From: Bacillus sp. CECT 9360
Lineage (GTDB): Bacteria > Bacillota > Bacilli > Bacillales > DSM-1321
NCBI RefSeq assembly: GCF_918741275.1
Contig: NZ_CAKKNA010000010.1
Location: forward strand, 124,001 to 188,000
DNA length: 64,000 bases
Direction of reading: 5' to 3'
Made by a program: the position numbers and the translations under genes. Below the pieces are notes generated by a model. That model was not told the origin of the DNA and made no database searches. It saw only the letters and a program-made list of their open reading frames with translations. Positions 56,331-64,000 of this stretch are shown here, in pieces. Every line of letters begins with the position of its first letter. Positions within the stretch are counted from its first letter, which is position 1.

Positions 56331-56559
56331 CCCCACACCCAAATCTACAGTCCAAGGTCATAACATCGATCCACCTTTTTCCCTGCCTATTGACAAAACC
56401 TGAGGCAATTTGTCATAAATAATAGAAGGAACTTTGTTGAATTAGAAATTATTTTGTGAAAATCATTGGATGTTTTAGTATAATAAGCGAAGTTGATAGT
56501 TTTGTTATTTTGCAAGAGATATGCAGTTCATCCATCAACTGGATGAAGGGGGAATGAAC
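56331..56559. other. mltG upstream region
   Basis: AT-rich, with a TATAAT-like AGTATAATAAG near 56477-56487 as a possible promoter. No gene or clear hairpin. Confidence 0.4.
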
Positions 56560-57738
56560 ATGGACGAGAAAGATACAAATGAGGAACCGAAAATGGATCA
56601 AAAAGATAATATGAATAAACAATCGAAGTTGGACGCTATCAGGGGTGCTTTGCTTGAGAGGCAGGGAGAAGCAAAAGTGGTAAGAAAGGTTATCCTTATT
56701 ACGTCTTTGTCGATTCTTCTGTTGGTTATCGTTATTGGATTGGGCGGGTATTTTTATGTGAATTCGGCGCTTAAACCGGTTGATCCTGATGATAAGACAG
56801 CTAAAACCGTTGAGATTCCAATCGGTTCATCCACGGGCGACATTTCTTCGATTCTTGAGGAAAATGGGATTATTAAGAATGCCAGGGTTTTTAAATATTA
56901 TATTAAGTTCAGAAATGAAGCCGGGTTTCAGGCTGGTGAATATAAACTGGCTCCTTCGATGACCTTAAATGAAATAGTCGACAGCATTAAAAAAGGGAAG
57001 CTCATGCAGGAAGCAACCTTGAAAATCACGATTCCTGAAGGAAAGCAGCTTGTCCAGATAGCGAATATCATCGGGGAGAAAACAAAACAAAACCCGGATG
57101 ATGTGTTTGATCAATTAAACGACAAAGCTTTCATAAAAAAAATGCAGGACCAATATCCCGAATTGCTGACGGATGAAATCTACCATAAAGATATTTTATA
57201 TCCTTTGGAAGGGTATTTATATCCGGCAACGTATGATTTTTATGAAGAAGAACCGAAATTGGAAACGATTGTTTCGGATATGCTCAAGACCACCGAAGCC
57301 GCTTTGGCCGGATATCAGAATGCCATGGATCAAAAGAAATATTCACCGCACAGACTGCTTACTATCGCTTCTCTAATTGAAGAAGAGGCGACTAAAGAAG
57401 TGGATCGCGGTCAGATTGCATCGGTCTTTTTTAATCGTTTGGAAGTCGACATGCCGCTGCAAACGGATCCGACCGTTTTGTATGCGAAAGGCGAGCATAA
57501 AGCGAGGGTCCTTTATAAGGATTTGGAAGTGGTTTCTCCTTACAATACGTACAAAATTAAAGGGCTGCCGCCGGGGCCGATCGCCAATGCAGGTAAGGTA
57601 TCGATTGATGCAACCTTAAATCCGGCAAACACCAATTTCTTGTATTTCCTGGCGACTCCAGAAGGAAAAGTACTCTATTCGGTGTCGCTTGATGAGCACA
57701 ACCAGAAAAAAGCGGAACATATAACAGGTAACAATTAA
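56560..57738 (+). CDS. mltG: Endolytic murein transglycosylase MltG
   Basis: 392 residues. Charged cytoplasmic N-terminus, one membrane helix (VILITSLSILLLVIVIGLGG), LysM-like domain, then the YceG catalytic domain with the active-site glutamate in ASLIEEEATKEVDRGQIASVF and NTYKIKGLPPGPIANAG. Cuts nascent glycan strands. ATG at 56560 fits the GGGGGA site; the ATG at 56554 abuts it. Corresponds to yrrL. Confidence 0.93.
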   Translation: MDEKDTNEEPKMDQKDNMNKQSKLDAIRGALLERQGEAKVVRKVILITSLSILLLVIVIGLGGYFYVNSALKPVDPDDKTAKTVEIPIGSSTGDISSILEENGIIKNARVFKYYIKFRNEAGFQAGEYKLAPSMTLNEIVDSIKKGKLMQEATLKITIPEGKQLVQIANIIGEKTKQNPDDVFDQLNDKAFIKKMQDQYPELLTDEIYHKDILYPLEGYLYPATYDFYEEEPKLETIVSDMLKTTEAALAGYQNAMDQKKYSPHRLLTIASLIEEEATKEVDRGQIASVFFNRLEVDMPLQTDPTVLYAKGEHKARVLYKDLEVVSPYNTYKIKGLPPGPIANAGKVSIDATLNPANTNFLYFLATPEGKVLYSVSLDEHNQKKAEHITGNN

Positions 57739-57798
57739 CCTAGGAACCTGTTCACTTTCCTCGTATGAGTATGGTAAAATAGTCAACGTGTAATTTTT

Positions 57799-57851
57799 GC
57801 TCGGCACCTGCCGAGCTTTTTCCGCAGAAAGGAAAGTTATAAACTTTCCTT
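57799..57851 (+). terminator. mltG terminator followed by a second palindrome
   Basis: GCTCGGC (57799-57805) with GCCGAGC (57810-57816) and TTTTT is the terminator. A near-perfect 23-nt palindrome (AAGGAAAGTT ... AACTTTCCTT) follows at 57829-57851. Confidence 0.8.
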
Positions 57852-57879
57852 GTCTGCATATGTCTAATCTCCGCCTTAG

Positions 57880-57908
57880 GGCTCGTCAATCGACGAGTTT
57901 TCTTTATG
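57880..57908 (+). repeat. 29-nt hairpin element, copy 2 (before trmR)
   Basis: Identical to 51794-51822. Its terminal ATG is in frame with trmR, 45 bases before the likely start, as the first copy is with alaS. Confidence 0.8.
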
Positions 57909-57950
57909 GGCAGAAAATCATCGTTTTATGTCCTCCGGGAGGAAAATAAT

Positions 57951-58607
57951 ATGAATGAAAAAATTGAAAGTTATTTAGGTTCGCTGATCACTCCTAGAAA
58001 GGGTTTATTTGCGGAAATGGAACTGTATGCAAATGATTTTAATGTGCCGATTATGGAGCCGGAAGGAATCGAGGCGCTTTTGCAAATCATCAGGCTGAGC
58101 CGTCCGAAAGCAATCTTGGAAGTTGGTACGGCCATTGGTTATTCTGCTTTGCGAATGGCCGAAGCCGCACCGGACGCTAAAATCGTTACTCTTGAAAGAG
58201 ATGAAGAGCGAATTGTGAAGGCAAAAGAATATATAAAAAAAGCAGGCAAGCAGGAACAAGTCCTCTTACTTGAAGGAGATGCGCTGGAACTGACGGGGCT
58301 TGTCAAAGAACATGGACCGTTCGATGCGATCTTTATCGATGCCGCCAAAGGGCAATATCGCCGATTCTTTGAACTTTATGAATCTGTTCTGCAGAGTGAT
58401 GGTATAATCGTTACCGATAACGTCTTGTTCAAAGGTTTAGTAGCCGAAGAAGAGGAATCGATTGAACCGAAACGGATCCGCAGTTTAGTCAGAAAAATAA
58501 AAGAGTATAATGAATGGATAATGAACCATCCCCGCTATCATACGGTCATTCTATCGATCGGTGATGGTGTTGCCATCAGCAAACATAGAGGTGAAAAAAG
58601 CATATGA
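57951..58607 (+). CDS. trmR: tRNA 5-hydroxyuridine methyltransferase TrmR (YrrM)
   Basis: 218 residues. Class I SAM methyltransferase of the O-methyltransferase-3 group: ILEVGTAIGYSALRMA, VTLERDEERI, AIFIDAAKGQYRRFFELY and IIVTDNVLFKG. In B. subtilis TrmR methylates ho5U34 made with the help of TrhP1/TrhP2, whose genes follow here. ATG at 57951 with GGAGG. Overlaps trhP1 by four bases. Confidence 0.9.
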   Translation: MNEKIESYLGSLITPRKGLFAEMELYANDFNVPIMEPEGIEALLQIIRLSRPKAILEVGTAIGYSALRMAEAAPDAKIVTLERDEERIVKAKEYIKKAGKQEQVLLLEGDALELTGLVKEHGPFDAIFIDAAKGQYRRFFELYESVLQSDGIIVTDNVLFKGLVAEEEESIEPKRIRSLVRKIKEYNEWIMNHPRYHTVILSIGDGVAISKHRGEKSI

Positions 58608-59521
58608 AAAAACCAGAACTGCTTGTGACACCGATAAACATTGCGGATATTCCGCCATTAATCGACGCAGGCGCGGATTCGTTTGTAATCGGTGAGCAGA
58701 GGTACGGGCTTCGACTTGCCGGTGAGTTTCCTAGAGCAGATGTGAAAAAAGCGATCGAACTCGCACACGGTGCCAAAAAACGAGTATATGTCGCGATGAA
58801 CGCGATTTTTCATAATGAAAAAGTGGATGGGCTGGAAGACTATGTTGCTTTTCTTCAAGAAACGGGCGTGGATGCAATCATTTTCGGCGATCCGGCTGTA
58901 TTGATGGCCGTACGCGCTGCTGCCCCTGACATGCCGCTGCACTGGAATACGGAAACAACGGTGACGAACTGGTATACGGCAAACTATTGGGGACGCCGCG
59001 GTTCCGTAAGGGCTGTGGCCGCAAGAGAGCTCAGCATGGATGAGCTGATCGAAATGAAGGAAAACGCTGAGGTAGAGATTGAGGTGCAGGTGCAGGGGAT
59101 GACTTGCATGTTCCAATCAAAACGCTCGTTGCTCGGCAATTATTTTGAATATCAAGGCAAAGCGCTTGAAATTGATAACAAACATATGTTGCTGCATGAC
59201 AATGAACGGAACAATAAGTATCCTATTTTTGAAGACGAGAACGGAACGCACATCATGAGCCCGAACGATATGTGCATCATCGACGAGCTTCAGGAAATGG
59301 TCGAAGCCGGCATTGATTCTTTTAAAATTGACGGGATTTTAAAAACAGCTGAATATATCGTCGCTGTTACGAAACTATACCGCAAGGCGATTGATCTTTG
59401 CGTAGAAGATCCGGATCAGTATGAGGAAACAAAGGACGAGTTTCTAGAAAAGGTTGAGAAGATTCAACCGGAAGACCGTAAATTGGATACAGGATTTTTC
59501 TTTAAAGAAACCGTATATTGA
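58604..59521 (+). CDS. trhP1: U32 family protein TrhP1 (YrrN)
   Basis: 305 residues. Peptidase U32 fold: ADSFVIGEQRYGLRLAGEF, HWNTETTVTNWYTANYW, VQGMTCMFQSKRSL and DSFKIDGILKTAEYI. The full Fe-S cysteine set of U32 enzymes is not evident in this shorter paralogue. Works with TrhP2 in prephenate-dependent hydroxylation of U34. Confidence 0.9.
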   Translation: MKKPELLVTPINIADIPPLIDAGADSFVIGEQRYGLRLAGEFPRADVKKAIELAHGAKKRVYVAMNAIFHNEKVDGLEDYVAFLQETGVDAIIFGDPAVLMAVRAAAPDMPLHWNTETTVTNWYTANYWGRRGSVRAVAARELSMDELIEMKENAEVEIEVQVQGMTCMFQSKRSLLGNYFEYQGKALEIDNKHMLLHDNERNNKYPIFEDENGTHIMSPNDMCIIDELQEMVEAGIDSFKIDGILKTAEYIVAVTKLYRKAIDLCVEDPDQYEETKDEFLEKVEKIQPEDRKLDTGFFFKETVY

Positions 59522-59550
59522 TTTGAAACAAATGGATAGGAGGGATAGCC

Positions 59551-60810
59551 TTGGAAGCGGAAATCTCGAAATTCGTCGATGGAAAACGAGTGATTGTAAA
59601 GAAGCCGGAGTTATTGGCTCCTGCCGGTAATCTTGAAAAGTTGAAAATCGCCGTACATTATGGTGCGGATGCGGTTTATATCGGCGGTCAGGAATTCGGC
59701 CTCCGGTCCAATGCCGGCAACTTCACGCTTGAGGAAATGAAGGAAGGCGTTGATTTTGCCAAGGGGTACGGAGCGAAAATCTATGTAACAACCAATATCT
59801 ATGCCCACAACGAAAATATGGACGGGCTTGAAGAATATTTAATTGGCCTTCAGGAAGCTGGAATAGCGGGTATTATTGTCGCTGACCCGTTGATCATCGA
59901 AACGTGCCGTCGTGTCGCTCCTAAAGTGGAAGTGCATTTAAGCACACAGCAGTCGCTTTCCAACTGGAAGGCTGTGCAATATTGGAAAGAGGAGGGGTTG
60001 GACCGCGTCGTTCTCGCTCGCGAGACAGGAGCGGAAGAGATTCGTGAAATAAAGGAAAAGGTCGATATTGAAATTGAGACCTTCGTCCATGGGGCAATGT
60101 GCATTGCCTATTCCGGACGCTGTACCCTGTCCAATCATATGACGGCGCGTGATTCAAACCGCGGCGGATGCTGCCAGTCATGCCGCTGGGATTATGATCT
60201 GTATGAGCTTGGCCAGAACGGTGAAAAAGCATTATTCTCCGAAAGTGATGATGCTTTTGCGATGAGTCCTAAAGATTTGAAGCTGATTGAGTCGATTCCG
60301 AGAATGATTGAGCTAGGGATTGACAGTCTGAAGATTGAAGGAAGAATGAAGTCGATTCACTACGTGGCTACGGTCGTGAGCGTGTACCGTAAAGTCATAG
60401 ATGCTTATTGCGCCGATCCTGCAGGCTTCCAGATCAAGCAGGAATGGCTGGATGAGCTTGAAAAATGTGCGAACCGGGAAGCGGCATCGGCGTTCTTTGA
60501 AGGAACTCCCGGGTATAAGCAGCAAATGTTTGGGAACCATAGCAAACAAACTAAATATGACTTTGCCGGCTTAATTCTTCATTATGATGACAAAACAGGT
60601 ATGGTTACTATGCAGCAGCGCAACTTCTTTAAGCCTGGGGATGAGGTTGAATTTTTCGGTCCGGAAATTAACAACTTCACTCAAACCATTGATACACTTT
60701 GGGATGAGAAAGGCAATGAATTGGAAGCTGCGCGCCATCCGCTGCAAATTATCCGCTTTAAATCAGACAAGCCTGTATTTGCAAACAACATGATGCGGAA
60801 GGAGAACTAA
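59551..60810 (+). CDS. trhP2: U32 family protein TrhP2 (YrrO)
   Basis: 419 residues. U32 signature [38 protein letters not shown] split over about residues 172-210 supplies the conserved cysteines for an Fe-S cluster; [18 protein letters not shown] follows. C-terminal beta-barrel domain. TTG start with AGGAGGGATAG. Required for ho5U34 formation in B. subtilis. Confidence 0.92.
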   Translation: MEAEISKFVDGKRVIVKKPELLAPAGNLEKLKIAVHYGADAVYIGGQEFGLRSNAGNFTLEEMKEGVDFAKGYGAKIYVTTNIYAHNENMDGLEEYLIGLQEAGIAGIIVADPLIIETCRRVAPKVEVHLSTQQSLSNWKAVQYWKEEGLDRVVLARETGAEEIREIKEKVDIEIETFVHGAMCIAYSGRCTLSNHMTARDSNRGGCCQSCRWDYDLYELGQNGEKALFSESDDAFAMSPKDLKLIESIPRMIELGIDSLKIEGRMKSIHYVATVVSVYRKVIDAYCADPAGFQIKQEWLDELEKCANREAASAFFEGTPGYKQQMFGNHSKQTKYDFAGLILHYDDKTGMVTMQQRNFFKPGDEVEFFGPEINNFTQTIDTLWDEKGNELEAARHPLQIIRFKSDKPVFANNMMRKEN

Positions 60811-60811
60811 C

Positions 60812-61447
60812 ATGGATAAGAAGCCTGTTGTCATCGGTGTAGCCGGCGGTTCCGGTTCCGGAAAAACGAGCGTAACAAGATCCATCATCCGAAGTTTTAA
60901 AGGGCATTCCATCCTGATGCTGGAACAGGATTATTATTATAAAGACCAAAGCGAGCTGCCTTTTGAAGAACGCTTAAAGACAAACTATGACCATCCGCTT
61001 GCTTTCGACAATGATTTGCTAATTGAGCATGTGAATGCATTGTTAAAATATAAACCGATCAACAAACCGGTTTATAACTATTCTCTCCACACCCGTTCCG
61101 ATGAAATTATTCATGTCGAGCCTAAAGAGGTCATCATCCTCGAAGGAATTCTTGTCCTTGAGGATGAACGCCTTCGCGATTTAATGGACATGAAGTTATT
61201 CGTCGATACGGATGCCGACATCCGGATCATCAGAAGGCTGTCCCGGGATATTAAAGACCGTGGCCGTTCGATGGATTCAGTCATTGATCAGTATGTAAAT
61301 GTCGTCCGTCCGATGCATAACCAATTCATTGAGCCGACCAAGCGTTATGCGGATATCATCATACCCGAAGGCGGCCAAAACCATGTCGCCATCGATTTGA
61401 TGGTCACAAAAATAAAAACAATCCTTGAACAAAAGTCATTTTTGTAA
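60812..61447 (+). CDS. udk: Uridine kinase
   Basis: 211 residues. P-loop [44 protein letters not shown], and [24 protein letters not shown]. Phosphorylates uridine and cytidine in pyrimidine salvage. One base after trhP2. Confidence 0.97.
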   Translation: MDKKPVVIGVAGGSGSGKTSVTRSIIRSFKGHSILMLEQDYYYKDQSELPFEERLKTNYDHPLAFDNDLLIEHVNALLKYKPINKPVYNYSLHTRSDEIIHVEPKEVIILEGILVLEDERLRDLMDMKLFVDTDADIRIIRRLSRDIKDRGRSMDSVIDQYVNVVRPMHNQFIEPTKRYADIIIPEGGQNHVAIDLMVTKIKTILEQKSFL

Positions 61448-61573
61448 TAACATGACATAAATAAAGGATAGGACTTAAATTTTTGGCTATTTGTTCGGAA
61501 GGGCTGGACAAAACAGATAAAAGGTCATACTCTATCTAAAGACAGATGTTTCCCTTATAATGGGAGGACTTAC

Positions 61574-61608
61574 ATAAGATGCGCGCCCTTTTTAAGGCGC
61601 GCACTTAT
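61574..61608 (+). terminator. GC-rich hairpin between udk and greA
   Basis: TGCGCGCC (61580-61587) with GGCGCGCA (61596-61603), extended by ATAAG/CTTAT around an A bulge. Weak T-run. It occupies the 269-bp gap, which holds no gene. Confidence 0.65.
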
Positions 61609-61716
61609 ATATCTAAAAGCTTCGGCCATAGTCATTTATGTCCCGAAGTAAGCGAATACACTACATAAACTGAGAAGCAGGAGGTCTCCTGTAGAGACTA
61701 GAAGGAGTGAAGGGTT

Positions 61717-62199
61717 TTGGCTATGGAAAAAGAATTTCCGATGACAAAAGAGGGAAAAGCAAAACTTGAACTAGAACTTGAACAATTAAAAACGGTAAAA
61801 AGAAAAGAAGTCGTAGAAAGAATCAAAGTCGCCCGCAGTTTCGGGGATTTATCCGAGAACTCCGAATACGATTCCGCAAAAGAAGAGCAGGCATTTGTTG
61901 AAGGGCGTATCACAACGCTTGAAAACATGATCCGCAACGCAAAAATTATTGAAGAAGACCATTTGGATACAGATACAGTGTCACTCGGAAAATCCGTAAC
62001 ATTTGTTGAGCTTCCAAACGGTGATGAAGAAACCTATACAATCGTCGGCAGCGCCGAGGCCGACCCATTCGAGGGCAAAATCTCTAACGATTCTCCCATT
62101 GCCAGGAGCCTCATCGGTAAAAAGGTAGGCGACGCCGTAGTGGTCCAAACCCCGGGCGGAGAAATGAACGTCAAGATCGTTACAATCAGAAAAAAATAA
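61717..62199 (+). CDS. greA: Transcription elongation factor GreA
   Basis: 160 residues. N-terminal coiled coil ([31 protein letters not shown], with [20 protein letters not shown] at the tip bearing the acidic residues that enter the polymerase channel) and C-terminal FKBP-like domain ([18 protein letters not shown]). TTG start at 61717 after AGAAGGAGTG agrees with the known GreA N-terminus. Confidence 0.97.
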   Translation: MAMEKEFPMTKEGKAKLELELEQLKTVKRKEVVERIKVARSFGDLSENSEYDSAKEEQAFVEGRITTLENMIRNAKIIEEDHLDTDTVSLGKSVTFVELPNGDEETYTIVGSAEADPFEGKISNDSPIARSLIGKKVGDAVVVQTPGGEMNVKIVTIRKK

Positions 62200-62206
62200 T
62201 ACAGCA

Positions 62207-62243
62207 AAACAGCGGTACCAGGAATGGTGCCGCTGTTTTTTTT
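62207..62243 (+). terminator. greA terminator
   Basis: AAACAGCGGTACCA (62207-62220) with TGGTGCCGCTGTTT (62225-62238), then T-run. Confidence 0.92.
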
Positions 62244-62343
62244 ATTTGAGTCGCCGCTCTTAGATTTAAGGAAATCGCTTTTGAAAATCTATATAATAAC
62301 TCATTACTCTTTAGGAGTACTTGATCTAAATTATAAAGTTTAT

Positions 62344-62470
62344 CCCGCTTTAACGGGCAGTAAGCCCCCACCACATGGAAAAACAAGGATAAGTGGGGGA
62401 ACAACTGCCCGTAAAAGTCCGATTGGTTCAACTAACCATCGGTGGGGGATGAACCGATGGAAGTTTCACT
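62344..62470 (+). ncRNA. IS605-orfB/omega-RNA-like structured element without tnpB
   Basis: Nested stems CGGGCAGT (62354-62361)/ACTGCCCG (62404-62411) and CCCCCAC (62365-62371)/GTGGGGG (62393-62399), then hairpin CCGATTGGTT (62419-62428)/AACCATCGG (62434-62442) and a GTGGGGGATGAA tail. It resembles the right-end RNA of IS200/IS605 tnpB elements in Bacillus as I remember them. No transposase or tnpB is present, so this would be a solitary end or relic. Confidence 0.5.
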
Positions 62471-62473
62471 TTA

Positions 62474-62502
62474 TTGACACATATATCATTAAATGATATA
62501 TA
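62474..62502 (+). promoter_or_regulatory. PadR promoter with palindromic operator
   Basis: TTGACA (62474-62479), 17-bp spacer, TATATA (62497-62502). A perfect 21-bp palindrome, ATATATCATT-A-AATGATATAT (62481-62501), spans the spacer and -10; half-sites recur to about 62540. Suits autorepression by the PadR protein. Confidence 0.7.
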
Positions 62503-62548
62503 TTATTTAATGATATATCACTTAACGATATAAGAAAAGGGGGATATG

Positions 62549-62893
62549 ATGCCTAGAAACGATACGATAGAGATGGGGGAACTTACGGACACTTCATACT
62601 ATATTCTTTTATCTTTAGTGGAACCAAAACATGGATATTTAATTATGAACTCAATAGAATCTATGACCAATAACCGGTTATCAATCGGTCCAGCATCCAT
62701 GTATACCACAATCAGAAAGCTACTATCAGCTGAATTAATTGAACTTTTTGATGATGGGGATGAAAAAAGAAAAACGTATGTTTCAACAGTGAAAGGAATT
62801 AAGCTTCTAAAAAAAGAGATCCAACGTCGGCGAGAAATGGTGGCACATGCTGAAGAAGTATTTAAACAAAAGGGGATGGATACAAATGCTTAA
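62549..62893 (+). CDS. PadR family transcriptional regulator
   Basis: 114 residues (115 from ATG 62546). SYYILLSLVEPKHGYLIMNSIES, SIGPASMYTTIRKLLSAELIEL is the PadR winged helix, with a short C-terminal dimerisation helix. Immediately downstream, overlapping by eight bases, is a DUF2812 membrane protein, the usual partner of this PadR type. Ligand unknown. Confidence 0.87.
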   Translation: MPRNDTIEMGELTDTSYYILLSLVEPKHGYLIMNSIESMTNNRLSIGPASMYTTIRKLLSAELIELFDDGDEKRKTYVSTVKGIKLLKKEIQRRREMVAHAEEVFKQKGMDTNA

Positions 62894-63440
62894 AACAAAG
62901 TATATCATGAGTGATGGATTAGCGTTTTCTGAAGAAAAGGATATGCAACGTCTTAGCAGATATGCAAAAAAAGGATGGATCTTAGAAGGTTTCGCTGGGC
63001 TGGGATTTAAATTAAGAAAAGAGGAGCCCAAATATCTAGACTATTCACTTGATTATTTAAAGGAAGCAGACGAAGAGTACTTTCAGTATTTCGAAGCAGC
63101 TGGTTGGTCCCATGTTTGTTCATCTGGAAATGAAATTCATGTGTTTTGTGCACCTATAGGTACAAAGCCGATTTATTCCGATAAAGAAACCATTATCGAA
63201 AAGTACCAGCGACAAAAGAAGCAAATGGGCAAGTACGCTTTGCCATTCCTTATTTCATGGGTTGTGTTCTTTGTGTTATCTGTTCTTAGCCAAAATAGCA
63301 TCTTATCTGAAACAATAGGTAATGTGAGCGAGTTTTTCGGTTTAATCGCTTTTATTATTCTTATCTTTCCTGGATTACCGTACATCGCATATCATTTCAG
63401 ATTGAAAAAGCTTCGCAAGAGCATGGGACACCGATCATAA
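62886..63440 (+). CDS. DUF2812 membrane protein
   Basis: 184 residues. N-terminal soluble DUF2812 domain (ARYAKKGWILEGFAGLGFKL-like stretch, LDYLKEADEEYFQYFEAAGWSHV) and two C-terminal membrane helices (about 120-142 and 150-170). Nearly always paired with PadR regulators; role unknown, perhaps in envelope stress. ATG at 62886 lies inside the end of padR. Confidence 0.82.
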   Translation: MLKTKYIMSDGLAFSEEKDMQRLSRYAKKGWILEGFAGLGFKLRKEEPKYLDYSLDYLKEADEEYFQYFEAAGWSHVCSSGNEIHVFCAPIGTKPIYSDKETIIEKYQRQKKQMGKYALPFLISWVVFFVLSVLSQNSILSETIGNVSEFFGLIAFIILIFPGLPYIAYHFRLKKLRKSMGHRS

Positions 63441-63527
63441 AAATGGACGAATCCTCTCTGACACAAAAATCATAAAATCTCGTTTTAAATCCCCGTACAC
63501 CGTCAAGACTGTGTATGAGGTGTTCAT

Positions 63528-64000
63528 ATGATTCGCAGAAGAATGAAAGGAATGGCTATTTTTCTAATCGTGTTGATGCTTGTGTTGATTGCCAGGCTTG
63601 TGCAGGTTCAGCTTGTAAGTACGGAATCTTACTCTAAACATCATATTAACTTAATGGAAGCGAGCGTCAACCAAAGGTCGCAGGTGCTGAAACTAGACGA
63701 CGGAAGAGGTGTGTTTTACGACCGTCATGGGACACCGCTTGCTCATGAAGAAATCCCGACACTAATCCTCTTTCCGTTTCTCAAAAACATGACTTGGCCT
63801 TCAGATAAAGTGGCCGGTATTATCAAAATCCCTGAGCAGCAATTACTCGATGCCATAAAAGAAGCGAAAGAACCATTCGCATTGGGTGAAACAAAACCAA
63901 TAAACCTCACACCCGCACAAAGTTCAGCTATCAATGAATTGAAAATACCGGGTGTTTTCGCGGTGCGGGAAAAATTTTACGATAAAAATATGCTGGCGGC
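63528..64000 (+). CDS. pbpI: Class B penicillin-binding protein (PbpI-like), 3' end missing
   Basis: The frame runs from ATG at 63528 (GAGGTG upstream) to the right edge, giving 157 residues. One N-terminal membrane helix (GMAIFLIVLMLVLIARLVQVQ) precedes the PBP dimerisation domain start (RGVFYDRHGTPLAHEE). The catalytic transpeptidase domain lies outside the window. Position after greA matches pbpI (yrrR) of B. subtilis. Confidence 0.82.
   Translation, partial: MIRRRMKGMAIFLIVLMLVLIARLVQVQLVSTESYSKHHINLMEASVNQRSQVLKLDDGRGVFYDRHGTPLAHEEIPTLILFPFLKNMTWPSDKVAGIIKIPEQQLLDAIKEAKEPFALGETKPINLTPAQSSAINELKIPGVFAVREKFYDKNMLA

Noticed and set aside
55413-56363. Open frames of 100-230 residues on both strands over the GGCAAC array
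   Set aside because: Several frames on both strands are open at once and read through the same DNA repeat; no start signals.
61574-61608. Regulatory RNA between udk and greA
   Set aside because: Only a single GC-rich hairpin is visible, best explained as a terminator; no further conserved structure can be supported.

Overview
The window is chromosomal DNA from a low-to-moderate GC Gram-positive spore-former of the Bacillaceae. The gene run cymR, cysteine desulfurase, mnmA, TPR protein, recD2, yrrD, yrrI, alaS, yrzL/ireB, yrrK, yrzB, mltG, trmR, trhP1, trhP2, udk, greA, pbpI (42774 to the right edge) follows the Bacillus subtilis core order. Lipobox signal peptides, TTG/GTG starts, strong GGAGG ribosome sites and an alaS T-box leader fit the same group. 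No tRNA or rRNA gene, CRISPR array or intact transposase was seen.

Layout. (1) 1-6281: a ROK regulator cut by the left edge, a complete family-1/iron-type ABC importer (binding lipoprotein, ATPase, fused permease) and a divergent argininosuccinate-lyase homologue; probably uptake and cleavage of an N-substituted aspartate. (2) 6282-10101: single genes (Nudix hydrolase, small lipoprotein, coiled-coil protein, secreted metallophosphoesterase). (3) 10102-21054: urea nitrogen island: divergent UreH nickel permease, ureABCEFGD and urtABCDE. Both operons have a sigma-A promoter followed at the same distance by a GlnR/TnrA box. (4) 21224-30671: divergent catabolic cluster under a GntR/FCD repressor with three operators: HMG-CoA-lyase homologue, family III CoA-transferase, LeuCD-type hydratase, NMT1-type ABC importer and maleate-isomerase homologue. 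Together they suggest a route from citraconate/mesaconate through citramalyl-CoA to pyruvate and acetyl-CoA. (5) 30904-38750: AEC transporter, small proteins, an LCP ligase and an ABC-exporter operon with its own YtrA-type repressor. (6) 38861-40525: a small islet (antitoxin-like gene, broken PIN toxin, DUF1643 gene) flanked by a 25-nt direct repeat that overlaps the 3' end of rarA. (7) 40506-64000: core housekeeping block, interrupted near the end by an IS605-type RNA scar and a PadR/DUF2812 pair.

The most unusual feature is a set of six non-coding arrays (near 17.5, 33.9, 42, 49.8, 51.2 and 56 kb) built of about 20-bp units. Their sequences differ but the two-helical-turn period is shared, and in the largest arrays it is kept without a single indel. 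They lie in divergent, tandem and intra-operon gaps and are not explained by any gene.
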